Below are positions 18,400-28,308 of a stretch of 64,000 nt of DNA, piece by piece. Numbering within the stretch: the first letter of the stretch is position 1; every line of letters starts with the position of its first letter. Source of the DNA: Marivirga atlantica (GTDB lineage: Bacteria; Bacteroidota; Bacteroidia; Cytophagales; Cyclobacteriaceae); the NCBI RefSeq assembly GCF_016734805.1, contig NZ_JAERQG010000003.1, forward strand, positions 434,001 to 498,000. Direction: 5' to 3'. A program made the position numbers and the translations under genes. A model generated the notes under the pieces. It was not told the DNA's origin, ran no database searches, and saw nothing but the letters and a program-made list of their open reading frames with translations.

Positions 18400-18975
18400 T
18401 TAGCTACTTTTGTTCTTAAAAATATGCTCTTGAAACCACTCTTTTCTTTGCTCTCTCCGCTCCTCTCTTCTTTTACGTCTTTCCTTTCGTTTTTTACGCT
18501 TTTTCCGTGCTTTCTTACGTTTCTCTTTTGTTTCTTTAGCCAAAATAATGCTTACTGTTACGGCAGCAGGAAACTCAAACCAGTCTTCATGATTTTCATG
18601 ATAAGTAGGCATTATATCTGCTGAAACAGTAATAGGTAATGCAGGTAATTTCACTTCGGCACCAAAGAGTGCATTAAAACCATAAAAGGCTCCATAATCC
18701 TTTAATTGCCCTAAGTGAGCCCCTGCTCCAAAATATAAATTTGTGGCCTCTCCTATAACTGAAAGATGATATTTTGGCAAGGCAGTAAACTGGAAAGCAT
18801 CAGCCTGAAAGGTCATCATTGCTTCAGCAGTAAATTTGGAAAGTATCCGCTGACGATAAGACAAACCATAATTTTCATTGCCTATTCTGGCACCTAGTGC
18901 TGAACCGTATTTCTGAGCACTTGATGAAAAAACAACTAACAAGAAGATCAAACAAACAACTATTCTTTTATTCAT
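18400..18975 (-). CDS. Small outer-membrane beta-barrel-like protein with a highly basic C-terminal tail
   Basis: A 191-residue protein of unknown function. The signal peptide (1-21, ending SSSAQ) and alternating hydrophobic/polar strands (about 24-145, rich in Gly and aromatics, e.g. ALGARIGNENYGLSYRQ, TNLYFGAGAHLGQ, YGAFYGFNALFGAEVKL) look like a small outer-membrane barrel. It then changes abruptly into about 32 residues made almost only of Lys, Arg and Glu (147-178), followed by WFQEHIFKNKSS. Such a tail could face the periplasm or bind polyanions, but that is inference. It stands alone, with 167 nt upstream and 250 nt downstream. Confidence 0.7.
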   Translation of the reverse strand: MNKRIVVCLIFLLVVFSSSAQKYGSALGARIGNENYGLSYRQRILSKFTAEAMMTFQADAFQFTALPKYHLSVIGEATNLYFGAGAHLGQLKDYGAFYGFNALFGAEVKLPALPITVSADIMPTYHENHEDWFEFPAAVTVSIILAKETKEKRKKARKKRKKRKERRKRREERREQRKEWFQEHIFKNKSS

Positions 18976-19142
18976 GGCGCCACAACGGCCATGAAATAGT
19001 ATTTAGTATAGGGAGGTAAGTTTAGACTGCTCTTTTAACAATTGCATCAGGCTATGTGATACTTTTCTCTTTAATTAATATCCAGTGATAATTTAAATCA
19101 GTTAAGGTTTTACCGCTAACCGTTATATGATTTGAGCATAGA

Positions 19143-19979
19143 TTAATGTCCTTGTACGAAACTCAAAACATTATTAAAGAGCTTTTCGGCATCCTTATCA
19201 TGATGAATTTCGTGCTTAGAATTAGAGTAAGTATGCCATTCAGCCAAGTCTGTGAGTTCACTCAATTCTTTTGATGCTTGATGTGAGGTGATTTTATCTA
19301 GTTCACCATGAGCTAAGAAAATCGGATGCTTGAACTTATCATATTGATTCAAAATATTCTGCCCACCTTGTTGAATTTCTTTAAACAGTTTAGCTGAAAT
19401 ATAGCTATGAATCAATTCATCATCTTTATAAGCTTTTACCTCCTCAGGAATTGTTGAGATTTCATTATCATCCAAATCAGATTTTTCAGTAAATGAAGGA
19501 ATTATTTCAGCGACAACATTACCTAAAGTCGTTTTCCATTTAGGAGGTTGAAAAGCCAGTTTTATCCATGGAGAGGTTACTATTCCAGCCTTTAATTCAC
19601 TTGATTGATCTCTTAGCAAATAGTTTAAAACAATATTACCACCCATGCTATGGCCATATAAGTAGAAGTCAGCTTCCATATACTTTAACCTTACCTGCCT
19701 GATGAAATACTCAACATCTAATATAAGTTGAGAGAGAGAAGGAGCATGTCCCTTTTTCCCATCTGATAAGCCATGACCTCGCAGCGTGAGTGCAGAAACC
19801 GCTATATTATGTTTTGCAAATCTCTCGGCTTGTTGTTGGTAACGCATAGCATGCTCTCCATGACCATGAACAATTAATACAACTTTTTCGGGCTCACCAT
19901 CGATCTGAAAGTGATGAATATTTAGCTTTTTATTGTCCGAAGATTTAAAGGCTTCATGTTTTATATGCTGCGCAGTCAT
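19143..19979 (-). CDS. Alpha/beta hydrolase, monoacylglycerol lipase-like
   Basis: A 278-residue serine hydrolase of the Hydrolase_4/monoglyceride-lipase group. The oxyanion segment IVHGHGEHAMRY, the RGHGLSDGKKGH loop, the nucleophile elbow GHSMGG (Ser111), the acid in HGELDKITS and the histidine in SNSKHEIHHD form a complete triad. No signal peptide is visible, so it is probably cytoplasmic. It starts 3 nt after the glpF stop and is the last gene of the glpD-glpK-glpF unit, which supports a role in splitting acylglycerols to fatty acid and glycerol. Exact substrate is not determined by sequence; lysophospholipase is the main alternative. Confidence 0.82.
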   Translation of the reverse strand: MTAQHIKHEAFKSSDNKKLNIHHFQIDGEPEKVVLIVHGHGEHAMRYQQQAERFAKHNIAVSALTLRGHGLSDGKKGHAPSLSQLILDVEYFIRQVRLKYMEADFYLYGHSMGGNIVLNYLLRDQSSELKAGIVTSPWIKLAFQPPKWKTTLGNVVAEIIPSFTEKSDLDDNEISTIPEEVKAYKDDELIHSYISAKLFKEIQQGGQNILNQYDKFKHPIFLAHGELDKITSHQASKELSELTDLAEWHTYSNSKHEIHHDKDAEKLFNNVLSFVQGH

Positions 19980-19982
19980 AGT

Positions 19983-20729
19983 CTATATTAAAATATCTTT
20001 TAAGAGAATAAATAAAACAGCCGCTAGTGCAGCTCCTACAAGTGGTCCTAAGATAGGTACCCAACTATAGTCCCAACCACTGGAACCTTTACCTTTCATT
20101 GGAATGAGTGCGTGTGCAATCCTCGGCCCTAAGTCTCTGGCAGGATTAATCGCATAACCGGTAGTTCCACCCAGAGCTAAACCAATCACCCAAACCAGAA
20201 TAGCTACAGGAAGTGCCCCTAAATCTCCTAAACCAATAGGAGTTTGTTGCACATCTTGTAAACTGGCAGGTGTTGAATAGAGAATCACAAAAATGAGCAC
20301 AAAAGTGCCGACCACTTCACTGATGAAGTTACTGAAATAGTTCTTTATGGCAGGAGCAGTTCCGAAAGGGGCAAAGAGCAAATCAGGATCAGTAGTTTCC
20401 TTATAATGATCCCTGTAAACTATCCAGGCTACAAAAGCACCTAGACCTGCACCTATTACCTGTGCTAGTACATAAATAGGCACTAAATCCCAACTGAACT
20501 CACCCGCAATTGCCAAACCTACGCTAACGGCAGGATTTATATGAGCTCCGCTGTAAGGTCCGGCAACCACAACGGCCACAAAAACGGCAAAAGCCCAAGC
20601 AGTAGTAATAACCATCCAACCTGATTGTGTTCCTTTGGTTTTAGGAAGTACCACATTAGCTACCACACCTGAACCGAGCAATAAAAGAATGAAGGTTCCG
20701 ATTAACTCCGCTACAAAATATTTTATCAT
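19983..20729 (-). CDS. glpF: Glycerol uptake facilitator (aquaglyceroporin)
   Basis: A 248-residue MIP-family channel with six membrane helices. The two half-helix motifs are [11 protein letters not shown] (NPA at about 65-67) and [13 protein letters not shown] (around 203); the Asp after the second NPA-Arg is typical of glycerol facilitators rather than strict water channels. It lets glycerol enter passively across the inner membrane. Its ATG overlaps the end of glpK by 4 nt, so the two are translationally coupled, and trapping by GlpK follows import. Confidence 0.93.
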   Translation of the reverse strand: MIKYFVAELIGTFILLLLGSGVVANVVLPKTKGTQSGWMVITTAWAFAVFVAVVVAGPYSGAHINPAVSVGLAIAGEFSWDLVPIYVLAQVIGAGLGAFVAWIVYRDHYKETTDPDLLFAPFGTAPAIKNYFSNFISEVVGTFVLIFVILYSTPASLQDVQQTPIGLGDLGALPVAILVWVIGLALGGTTGYAINPARDLGPRIAHALIPMKGKGSSGWDYSWVPILGPLVGAALAAVLFILLKDILI

Positions 20730-22228
20730 GATTCTTCCCAGTTTTTTGACCTCTCAACAGCCTTATGCCAATAATGTAGATAGTTGTCAACTTTTGATTG
20801 TTCCATTTCAGGCGTATAGGTTTCGTCTATCTGCCATAATTTTTCGATCTCTTCAATTGATGACCAATAACCAACCGCCAAGCCAGCCAGAAAAGCTGCT
20901 CCTAATGCCGTAGTTTCAGTAACTTTAGGTCTTGTAATGTCACATCTTAAGAGATCGGCCTGGAATTGCATTAAAAAGTTATTTTCAGATGCTCCACCAT
21001 CTACTCGCATTTCCTTTGTTTTATTACCAGCATCTTTTTCCATCGCCTTTAACACATCATTTACCTGATAAGCAATGGCTTCAAGTGCAGCCCTAGTCAT
21101 ATGGGCTTTGTTAGTACCTCTTGTTAATCCATGGAAAGTCCCTCTTGCATCCTGATCCCAATAAGGAGCACCCAAACCGGTTAATGCCGGCACAAAATAG
21201 ACCCCATCATTATCTACTATGGAAGTAGCTAGTTTCTCCGTTTCGCTGGCATGTTTAAATAATTCCAAACCGTCACGCAACCATTGAATTGCTGCTCCAC
21301 CAATAAAAACACTTCCCTCGAGCGCATAATTAACCTGATCGCCAATTTGCCAGCCAATAGTTGTTAAAAGCTTATTTTCCGAAGTAACGGCTTTATCACC
21401 TGTATTCATTACCATGAAGCAGCCAGTGCCGTATGTGGTTTTAGCCATACCTGGTTTCACACAAAGCTGACCAAAGAGCGCTGCCTGTTGATCACCGGCA
21501 ATACCTGCAATAGGAATTTTGTGAGAAAATATATCTCCTGCTGTAGTACAATACTGCTCAGAACAACTTTTTACTTCAGGTAGCATTTGCTTTGGAATAT
21601 CGAAAAGTGCCAGCAGTTCATCATCCCATTGTTGTTCATGTATATTGTAGAGCATTGTTCTACTGGCATTAGTAACATCTGTGATATGTTCCTTACCACT
21701 TGTCAGCTTCCAAATCAACCAACTATCAACAGTACCAAAGCACAGCTCACCTTGTTCAGCTTTCTTTCTGGCACCTTCCACATTTTCCAGAATCCACCTT
21801 ATTTTAGTGGCAGAAAAATAGGCATCAATGATTAATCCTGTTTTCTTATTAACCTTTTCCGAATGACCTTCTTTTTTAAGCTCATTGCAATATTGTGCTG
21901 TACGCCTATCTTGCCAAACGATTGCATGATGGATCGGTTTTCCAGTTTTTCTTTCCCAAACAATGGTTGTTTCTCGCTGATTGGTAATACCAATTCCTGC
22001 AATTTGACTAGGTATAATATTCGCTTTGGTAATCACTTCCGTGGCCACTGAAGCCTGTGAAGTCCAGATTTCATTAGCATCATGCTCTACCCAACCTGAC
22101 TTAGGAAAATGTTGCTGAAATTCTTTCTGCGCAACCGCTACAATTTCAGCTTTTTGGTTAAATAAAATGGCTCTTGAGCTTGTGGTTCCCTGATCAAGAG
22201 CTAAAATATATTGTTGTGTATCTGCCAT
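20726..22228 (-). CDS. glpK: Glycerol kinase
   Basis: A 500-residue FGGY-family kinase that phosphorylates glycerol to sn-glycerol-3-phosphate. Visible motifs: [15 protein letters not shown] near the N-terminus, [31 protein letters not shown], the ATP-site [26 protein letters not shown] and [19 protein letters not shown]. The length equals the usual ~500. It directly abuts glpD (stop of glpD and ATG of glpK are adjacent) and overlaps glpF by 4 nt, making a compact operon. Confidence 0.97.
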   Translation of the reverse strand: MADTQQYILALDQGTTSSRAILFNQKAEIVAVAQKEFQQHFPKSGWVEHDANEIWTSQASVATEVITKANIIPSQIAGIGITNQRETTIVWERKTGKPIHHAIVWQDRRTAQYCNELKKEGHSEKVNKKTGLIIDAYFSATKIRWILENVEGARKKAEQGELCFGTVDSWLIWKLTSGKEHITDVTNASRTMLYNIHEQQWDDELLALFDIPKQMLPEVKSCSEQYCTTAGDIFSHKIPIAGIAGDQQAALFGQLCVKPGMAKTTYGTGCFMVMNTGDKAVTSENKLLTTIGWQIGDQVNYALEGSVFIGGAAIQWLRDGLELFKHASETEKLATSIVDNDGVYFVPALTGLGAPYWDQDARGTFHGLTRGTNKAHMTRAALEAIAYQVNDVLKAMEKDAGNKTKEMRVDGGASENNFLMQFQADLLRCDITRPKVTETTALGAAFLAGLAVGYWSSIEEIEKLWQIDETYTPEMEQSKVDNYLHYWHKAVERSKNWEES

Positions 22229-23794
22229 CTATTTAATTTTAATCCTGTATTTATTGGCTAATTTATAGAATTTATCAAGTTGCTGATCTATCCATTGCTG
22301 GTCATGATTTAACAGTTCGGCCATTTTATCTGCAACTTTTGGCGCAGCCTTTACTGCAGCTTCTACATCAAGAAATAATAACCTGAATCTCCGTGAAAGT
22401 ACATCTTCAACAGTTACAGCCATTTCATTTTCTACGGCCCATTGAACCTGGGCCATTGTATAAGGATAGTCATCATGAATCTTCAGGCTAAGATCCGCTT
22501 TCTTTTCCAGCGCTAATATATGATCAGCGTCTGAGCCATATTCGGCAAGCCTACCTGTTCTTTCAGTATTTTCAAATCCATGAATTTTAGTATCTGAAGA
22601 TTTACTCTTATTAATTTTAAGACCTGTAACCTTCGGGAAATAATCCACCGTATCTTCTCCCATTTTTCTGAAAGTAGTCCATTTACCACCGGTCAGAGTC
22701 ACTAATTTACTTTCCGACACAATTACTTTATGGCTTCTGGATATCTCCTTGGTTTTCTCTCCTTTATTCTCTGGTGCCGCTAGTGGCCGTAAACCTGCAA
22801 ATACAGATAACACATCTGATCTTTTCGGTGGCTTAATCAAATAGGAAGCAGCCGTATCTAAAATGAATTTAATTTCACTCTCGAGTGCTTCAGGTTCTAA
22901 TTTCGGTTTTTTCCTGAGCGTATCAGTAGTACCTACAACCAGCTTACCTTGCCATGGCACAGCAAAAAGCACCCTGCCATCACTGGTTTTAGGTATCATT
23001 AAGGCTTTGCTTTCCGATAGGAAACTCTGATCTAACACTAAATGAATTCCCTGACTAGGCTTAATCATTTTTCGGGCTTCAGGCTTATCCATTCTAAGGA
23101 TTTTATCACCAAAAACACCGGTAGCATTTACTACCATTTTTGCTTTTATGGCATATGATTTTTTGGTCAGGCGATCTTTAAATTCAAAACCATCAACTTG
23201 ATTATTGCTATTTTTAGTCAAAGAGCTAACCTCTGCATAATTGATTATTACCCCGCCCATATCCTGGCAGCTCTGGGCTAGATTTATTGCAAGACGAGCA
23301 TCATCAAACTGACCATCATAATAAATAATACCTCCTTTTAATTTATCCTTTTTGATGTTAGGAAAGTGCTCAAGTACAGTCTCTTTTTTCAAAAGAGTAG
23401 AACTTCCAACACTTAAATTGGCTGACATCCAATCGTAAAGCTTCAATCCTATGTAATACTTTAAAACATCGAACTTGGAATATAACGGAATGATAAAAGG
23501 TTGCACCTCTGTAACATGAGGAGCATTTCTAAGTAGCTTGCCTCTTTCCCTTAATGCCTCAAACACTAAACCGACATGACCTTGCGCCAAGTACCTGACA
23601 CCTCCATGCAATAACTTTGTACTTCTGCTGCTGGTACCTTTTGCAAAATCAGCCTTTTCTACCAGCACCACACTCAAACCTCTAGAAAGTGCATCAAGGG
23701 CAACTCCTAAACCTGATGAGCCTCCTCCTATTACGGCTATATCATAGTTTTTTGTTTCTCCTCTTAATTGCGATAAGCTTTCTTCCCTTGTCAT
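22229..23794 (-). CDS. glpD: Aerobic glycerol-3-phosphate dehydrogenase (FAD)
   Basis: A 521-residue FAD-dependent dehydrogenase that oxidises glycerol-3-phosphate to dihydroxyacetone phosphate and passes electrons to quinone at the inner membrane. The N-terminal dinucleotide fold is IAVIGGGSSGLGVALDALSRG, followed by VEKADFAKGTSSRSTKLLHGGVRYL, the typical GlpD signature, and the C-terminal DAO_C domain (about 390-515, TLTGGKWTTFRKMGEDTVD). It is the first gene of the glpD-glpK-glpF-lipase unit. I see no repressor gene next to it and no clear TAnnTTTG box in the 124 nt separating it from the divergent gene. Confidence 0.96.
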   Translation of the reverse strand: MTREESLSQLRGETKNYDIAVIGGGSSGLGVALDALSRGLSVVLVEKADFAKGTSSRSTKLLHGGVRYLAQGHVGLVFEALRERGKLLRNAPHVTEVQPFIIPLYSKFDVLKYYIGLKLYDWMSANLSVGSSTLLKKETVLEHFPNIKKDKLKGGIIYYDGQFDDARLAINLAQSCQDMGGVIINYAEVSSLTKNSNNQVDGFEFKDRLTKKSYAIKAKMVVNATGVFGDKILRMDKPEARKMIKPSQGIHLVLDQSFLSESKALMIPKTSDGRVLFAVPWQGKLVVGTTDTLRKKPKLEPEALESEIKFILDTAASYLIKPPKRSDVLSVFAGLRPLAAPENKGEKTKEISRSHKVIVSESKLVTLTGGKWTTFRKMGEDTVDYFPKVTGLKINKSKSSDTKIHGFENTERTGRLAEYGSDADHILALEKKADLSLKIHDDYPYTMAQVQWAVENEMAVTVEDVLSRRFRLLFLDVEAAVKAAPKVADKMAELLNHDQQWIDQQLDKFYKLANKYRIKIK

Positions 23795-23880
23795 AGCCTA
23801 CTAACTTCGAGATATTTTCAATTCAATCAAAAAGAATAGAATATAATCTTTCATAGCTCTAAATCGCTGTTCATTTATTA

Positions 23881-23888
23881 TATATTTG
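23881..23888 (+). promoter_or_regulatory. Candidate -7 box upstream of the 912-residue protein
   Basis: TATATTTG matches the Bacteroidota -7 consensus TAnnTTTG and lies 30 nt before the TTG start of the next gene. No TTG stands at the expected -33 spacing, so support is partial. Confidence 0.4.
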
Positions 23889-23918
23889 TGAATAGATTCA
23901 AACAAACATAGAGTACGC

Positions 23919-26657
23919 TTGAGAAGATTTTTCACTATTTTTTTCCTCTTTATTATCATTTTGGCTTGTGGTTACGGAATCTATTATTTCTGGGATAAAC
24001 AGAAGTCTTTAGATGCCTGGTCATTAGTACCAGACAATACTTTGGTAGTTTATGAGAATAGCAATCTGGTAAGCACCTGGAATGACCTCCAGAAAAACCC
24101 TATATGGAAAGACTTGCTAGAAATTCCTGAACTGGCTCAACTCAAAGCAAACTTTGAAAAACTCGACAGTTTATCAGGTGGTAGTGGAGCCTTAGATGAG
24201 TTTTCGCGAAATAACAGGGTACTTATATCTATGCACCTAACTGCAAAAGATGATTTTGACTTCGTTTTTTATCAAACCTTGAAGAATACTGAGCAGGTAA
24301 CTACGATTAAAGAAATTCAGGAAGAGTTTAAAACACTGAGAGTTAATGAAAGAAAGTTTGAAAATTACACTATCAATGAGTTAAAAAATAATAGTAATGA
24401 AGTAGTATTTAGCTATTTAATTCTAAAGGGTAATTTTGTTGGAAGCTTCTCTCCTATTTTGGTCGAAGATGTAATCAGAAATTTAAGCAAAGAAGCGGAA
24501 GGATTTAAACAGCTTAATCAGGAAATCTTTAAGATCGCTAAATTTCAAAATGATGCTGGCAATTTCTTCATCAACTTTAATAGACTAAATAGATTCCTGA
24601 GAATATTTACTGAAAGTCAACAACACATTCTCTTTGATGTATTATCAAAATTTTCAGGTTCTACTTTCCTTGATTTGGTGATTAATGATGAAGACTTCTA
24701 CTTTAATGGGTATACTTTCTTAACTGATTCAAGTGCATTTCTCAAAATTTATAAGAATCAAAAAGGAGGAAAAATAACAGTACAGGATTTAATCCCCAAC
24801 AGAACCGCTATTTTGATCCAAGAAAAATTCGACAAGCCAGAAGCTTTAATGAATGCTAAGGAAGTATTCTGGTCTCAAACTGTTGATAACTATTCAATTG
24901 AAAGAACCCAGATGAGCCGAAAGTTCAAAACAGACTTTACGGGCTTTCACAAATTTATGGCAGGAGAAAATGCCATGGCAATGCTTAAAACTAATACAGT
25001 TCAAAAGGAAACTGATAAACTCGTATTTATCAAATTAGCAGATATATCTGAGGGCTTGAATGAGTTCAACAAACTTTCAGAAGAAGCAGCTTTAGCCAAT
25101 AATGATACGCTCTATTACGAAACTTATGCCAATCAGGAAATAAGGGAATTAAAAATTGAGGAGTTTCCGAAATGGTTACTCGGAGCTAATTACGGAGGAT
25201 TTGAAACTAGCTACTTCAGCTTATTTGGCAACTTCATGGTACTAAGCAATAACATTCAGTCAATCAAATCTCTCATTCTGGATATTGAAACAGAAAACAC
25301 CTGGGGAAAATCAATTAAACAATATCAGTTTATAAAAAGCACCCTGGAAGAGGCTAACCTCAATATATTTATTAATACTAATCAGGTATGGCAGCTGATG
25401 CTACCTGCCCTCAACGAGAAATGGGAATCATTTACAAGAAAAAACGAATACCCTTTAAAAAACCTCGAGAATCTGGCTATTCAGTTTAGTGCTGAAAATG
25501 ATAGATTCTATACAAACATAGAGTTTAGTCACAGACCAAAAGAGAAGCTTGATCAGCTAAGTCAATTTGAAAGCATATTTGCTACTGAGTTTGCATTTCC
25601 TATTACAAGCAAACCTTTTGTAGTTAAAAACCATAATAGCGGACTATTTGAAACATTGGTTCAAGACAGTGCTTATAACCTACACTTGATTGGCAACGAT
25701 GGGGCACAACTGTGGTCAGAAAAATTGGATGGACCAATAGTAAGTGATGTTTTTCAAATTGACTACCTGAGAAACAATAAATTGCAATACGCATTTGCAA
25801 CAGATAAACAGATTTATGTAATGGATAGAAATGGAAATGAGCTATCAGGATTTCCTAAAAACATTACTAAAGACACGCCTATTGCCTATTTCAATGTGGT
25901 TGATTATGACAAGAGCAAAAATTATAGATTCTTAACTTCTACTAAAACCGGTGACATCTACTTATCTGATAAAACGGGTGACTTATTAGGAGATTGGGAT
26001 CCGTTAAGAATTGGAGATAAGTTAGCTACCACTCCTGAACACATAAGAATAAGAAGTAAGGATTTCATGGTCGCGCTTCAGGAAAGTGGTAATGTGAATG
26101 TGATGAGCAGAAACTCAAGGATGAAACCAAACTTTCCTGTTCGTTTAGATGATCGCCTCACAGACAATTTATTCTTTGAATTAGGTAATACTTTTGAGCA
26201 AAGTAATATTGTAACACTTACTGCTGGAGGTCAATTAACCAAAGTGAGCTTTGAAGGTAAAATCAAAGACAAAGTTCAGATGTATAAGCCTAATAAAGAG
26301 ACCATATTTAAAATTATCCCAAATGCTACAGAGCGAAATTACATCATCGCCAGACAAGATTTAAACCGAGTAAGCATTTTGGATTATCATGGTGAACTAC
26401 TATTTGACAAAGATTATTTGAGCCAGCAGGAAATGGCCATTCAGTATTATCAGTTCTCAACAGAGAAAGAAATTATAGTGATTACTGACCTTGCACAGCA
26501 GTTCACCTATTTCTACACTATGGATGGTACACTTATTAATCAGCAACCTATTGAAAGCGATCATGAAGTGGCTGTTATCTACTATTCTAAAGAAAATACC
26601 ATTCATATTTATAAGTGCATTGACAACAACTTTGAAATACTAAAACTTAAATTTTAA
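23919..26657 (+). CDS. Uncharacterised envelope protein with N-terminal anchor and C-terminal propeller-like region
   Basis: A 912-residue protein I do not recognise. It starts with TTG (no in-frame ATG is near and the hydrophobic N-terminus demands this start). Residues 3-24 form a hydrophobic anchor; an LAC triplet inside it resembles a lipobox, but the hydrophobic stretch continues past the Cys, so a membrane anchor is more likely. Residues 25-560 look like a mixed alpha/beta periplasmic region (SLVPDNTLVVYENSNLVSTW). From about 570 on, repeated blades such as LHLIGNDGAQLWSEKLDGPI and IYVMDRNGNELSGFPKNI suggest a PQQ-type beta-propeller. The MscS-type channel gene begins 1 nt after its stop, implying co-expression. 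Confidence 0.75.
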   Translation: MRRFFTIFFLFIIILACGYGIYYFWDKQKSLDAWSLVPDNTLVVYENSNLVSTWNDLQKNPIWKDLLEIPELAQLKANFEKLDSLSGGSGALDEFSRNNRVLISMHLTAKDDFDFVFYQTLKNTEQVTTIKEIQEEFKTLRVNERKFENYTINELKNNSNEVVFSYLILKGNFVGSFSPILVEDVIRNLSKEAEGFKQLNQEIFKIAKFQNDAGNFFINFNRLNRFLRIFTESQQHILFDVLSKFSGSTFLDLVINDEDFYFNGYTFLTDSSAFLKIYKNQKGGKITVQDLIPNRTAILIQEKFDKPEALMNAKEVFWSQTVDNYSIERTQMSRKFKTDFTGFHKFMAGENAMAMLKTNTVQKETDKLVFIKLADISEGLNEFNKLSEEAALANNDTLYYETYANQEIRELKIEEFPKWLLGANYGGFETSYFSLFGNFMVLSNNIQSIKSLILDIETENTWGKSIKQYQFIKSTLEEANLNIFINTNQVWQLMLPALNEKWESFTRKNEYPLKNLENLAIQFSAENDRFYTNIEFSHRPKEKLDQLSQFESIFATEFAFPITSKPFVVKNHNSGLFETLVQDSAYNLHLIGNDGAQLWSEKLDGPIVSDVFQIDYLRNNKLQYAFATDKQIYVMDRNGNELSGFPKNITKDTPIAYFNVVDYDKSKNYRFLTSTKTGDIYLSDKTGDLLGDWDPLRIGDKLATTPEHIRIRSKDFMVALQESGNVNVMSRNSRMKPNFPVRLDDRLTDNLFFELGNTFEQSNIVTLTAGGQLTKVSFEGKIKDKVQMYKPNKETIFKIIPNATERNYIIARQDLNRVSILDYHGELLFDKDYLSQQEMAIQYYQFSTEKEIIVITDLAQQFTYFYTMDGTLINQQPIESDHEVAVIYYSKENTIHIYKCIDNNFEILKLKF

Positions 26658-26658
26658 T

Positions 26659-28287
26659 ATGCGAAAACTTGTATTAACAGCTGTAATATGCCTTTTCGCT
26701 CAGCTATTAATAGGTCAGGATACAGTTAACTCATCGGAGGTATCAGTAAATCTTAACAACCCTAAAAGCACCTTAAAAACCTTCCTCGGTAATCTACAGG
26801 AAGACAACTTTCATCCTGCAGCTGCAGCTAAAACGCTGGCTCCATCAATAAAAAATATTGATAGAGAGGAAAGGATTATTCAGCTCAAGCAAATATTAGA
26901 TGGCTCTGGAGTACTAATTGATCTTGATGAAGTTCCTGAAAACAGTAATTATGTTGACTCTACAAAAAGTAAACAGCGTTACTACCTTTCAGAAATTGAA
27001 TTTCCAGAAATCTATCTTGAAAAGTATGATAACAAATGGTATTTCAGTGAGAAAACGATTAAACAAATACCACTGCTTCATGAGATTGTTTATCCTTTTG
27101 GAACTGATAAACTAATGAACATTCTGCCTAAACTTGGTAACCAAAAAATAATTGGTCTACACGCATGGCAGCATATTAGCATCCTTATTCTGATTGTACT
27201 TTGCGTAATTATACACAAGCTACTTACCTGGTTCTTCGATGTTTTAATATTCAAACTAATCAACAGAAAGAAAGGCTACGAAAATGTGGCTCATGATTAC
27301 GTACTTCCTGTGGCAAGACCTTTTAGTTTAATAGTCATCGTAGGTCTACTAATAATTTTTGTACCAGTATTGCAACTTCCTATTACGGTTAATCATTACC
27401 TGGTATTACTATTAAATGCACTCCTTCCATTCTTTGCTACCATCATGGCATACAAACTGGTGGATATATTAGGTGAGTACCTGCTGAAGATGGCAGAAAA
27501 AACGGAAAGCACAATGGATGATCAAATTGTGCCAGTACTTAAAAGAGTGTTAAAAATATTTGTAGTGGTCGTAGGCTTTCTGTTTATACTAAGTAAACTT
27601 CGATTTGATATCACGGCCCTTTTAGCAGGTATTTCCATCGGTGGTTTGGCAGTAGCACTAGCTGCTCAGGAAACTATTAAAAACTTTTTCGGATCCCTGA
27701 TGATTTTCTTCGACAAGCCTTTTCAGATTGGCGACTGGATTACGGCTGGTGACATTGATGGAACAGTTGAAGAAGTTGGTTTTAGATCAACCCGAATAAG
27801 AACTTTTAGAGATTCTGTCATCACTGTACCAAATGGTTTCCTTACTGATCAGGCTATAGATAATCATGGCCTTCGCCATTATAGAAGATTTTATACTACC
27901 ATTACAGTGACTTATGACACCCCTGTTCATGTAATGCAGGCGTTTGTGAAAGGCTTACGCCAGATTGTTGAAGACCATCCTAAAACCAGAAAAGACTTTT
28001 ATAATATCTACTTCAATAATATGTCTGCTTACTCACTGGATGTGATGTTCTATGTGTTTTTGGAAGTACCTACCTGGCAAGAGGAGTTAATGCATAAAGA
28101 AGAACTTTTGGTAGAAATTATGAAATTAGCCAAAACATTAGGGGTACAATTTGCCTTTCCTACTCAAACATTGCATATGGAGAACTTCCCTGGAAAACCA
28201 TCATTATCTCCGGAATATGAAGACTCCAGTAGCATTGAAAATAAGATTAAGACATATTTCAAAAACGAACAGTCAGAAAGTTCTTAA
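26659..28287 (+). CDS. MscS-family mechanosensitive channel with periplasmic N-terminal domain
   Basis: A 542-residue protein with signal peptide (1-19), a soluble N-terminal domain (about 30-165), membrane helices at about 168-188, 220-240, 245-268 and 297-313, and the pore-lining helix plus start of the MscS beta-domain at 317-360 (LLAGISIGGLAVALAAQETI, then FFDKPFQIGDWI). The cytoplasmic vestibule follows (GTVEEVGFRSTRIRTF, VPNGFL). MscS channels open on membrane tension to release solutes during osmotic downshock. It is larger than E. coli MscS because of the N-terminal domain. It is adjacent to the unknown anchored protein upstream; a functional link is only suggested by position. Confidence 0.9.
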   Translation: MRKLVLTAVICLFAQLLIGQDTVNSSEVSVNLNNPKSTLKTFLGNLQEDNFHPAAAAKTLAPSIKNIDREERIIQLKQILDGSGVLIDLDEVPENSNYVDSTKSKQRYYLSEIEFPEIYLEKYDNKWYFSEKTIKQIPLLHEIVYPFGTDKLMNILPKLGNQKIIGLHAWQHISILILIVLCVIIHKLLTWFFDVLIFKLINRKKGYENVAHDYVLPVARPFSLIVIVGLLIIFVPVLQLPITVNHYLVLLLNALLPFFATIMAYKLVDILGEYLLKMAEKTESTMDDQIVPVLKRVLKIFVVVVGFLFILSKLRFDITALLAGISIGGLAVALAAQETIKNFFGSLMIFFDKPFQIGDWITAGDIDGTVEEVGFRSTRIRTFRDSVITVPNGFLTDQAIDNHGLRHYRRFYTTITVTYDTPVHVMQAFVKGLRQIVEDHPKTRKDFYNIYFNNMSAYSLDVMFYVFLEVPTWQEELMHKEELLVEIMKLAKTLGVQFAFPTQTLHMENFPGKPSLSPEYEDSSSIENKIKTYFKNEQSESS

Positions 28288-28308
28288 TTTAATAAGTCGA
28301 TAGAATTT

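Noticed and set aside
18340-18400. Inverted A/T sequence ATGAAAAA...TTTTTCAT as terminator of the basic-tail gene
   Set aside because: The arms consist almost only of A and T without a G+C stem, so they are not convincing as an intrinsic terminator.
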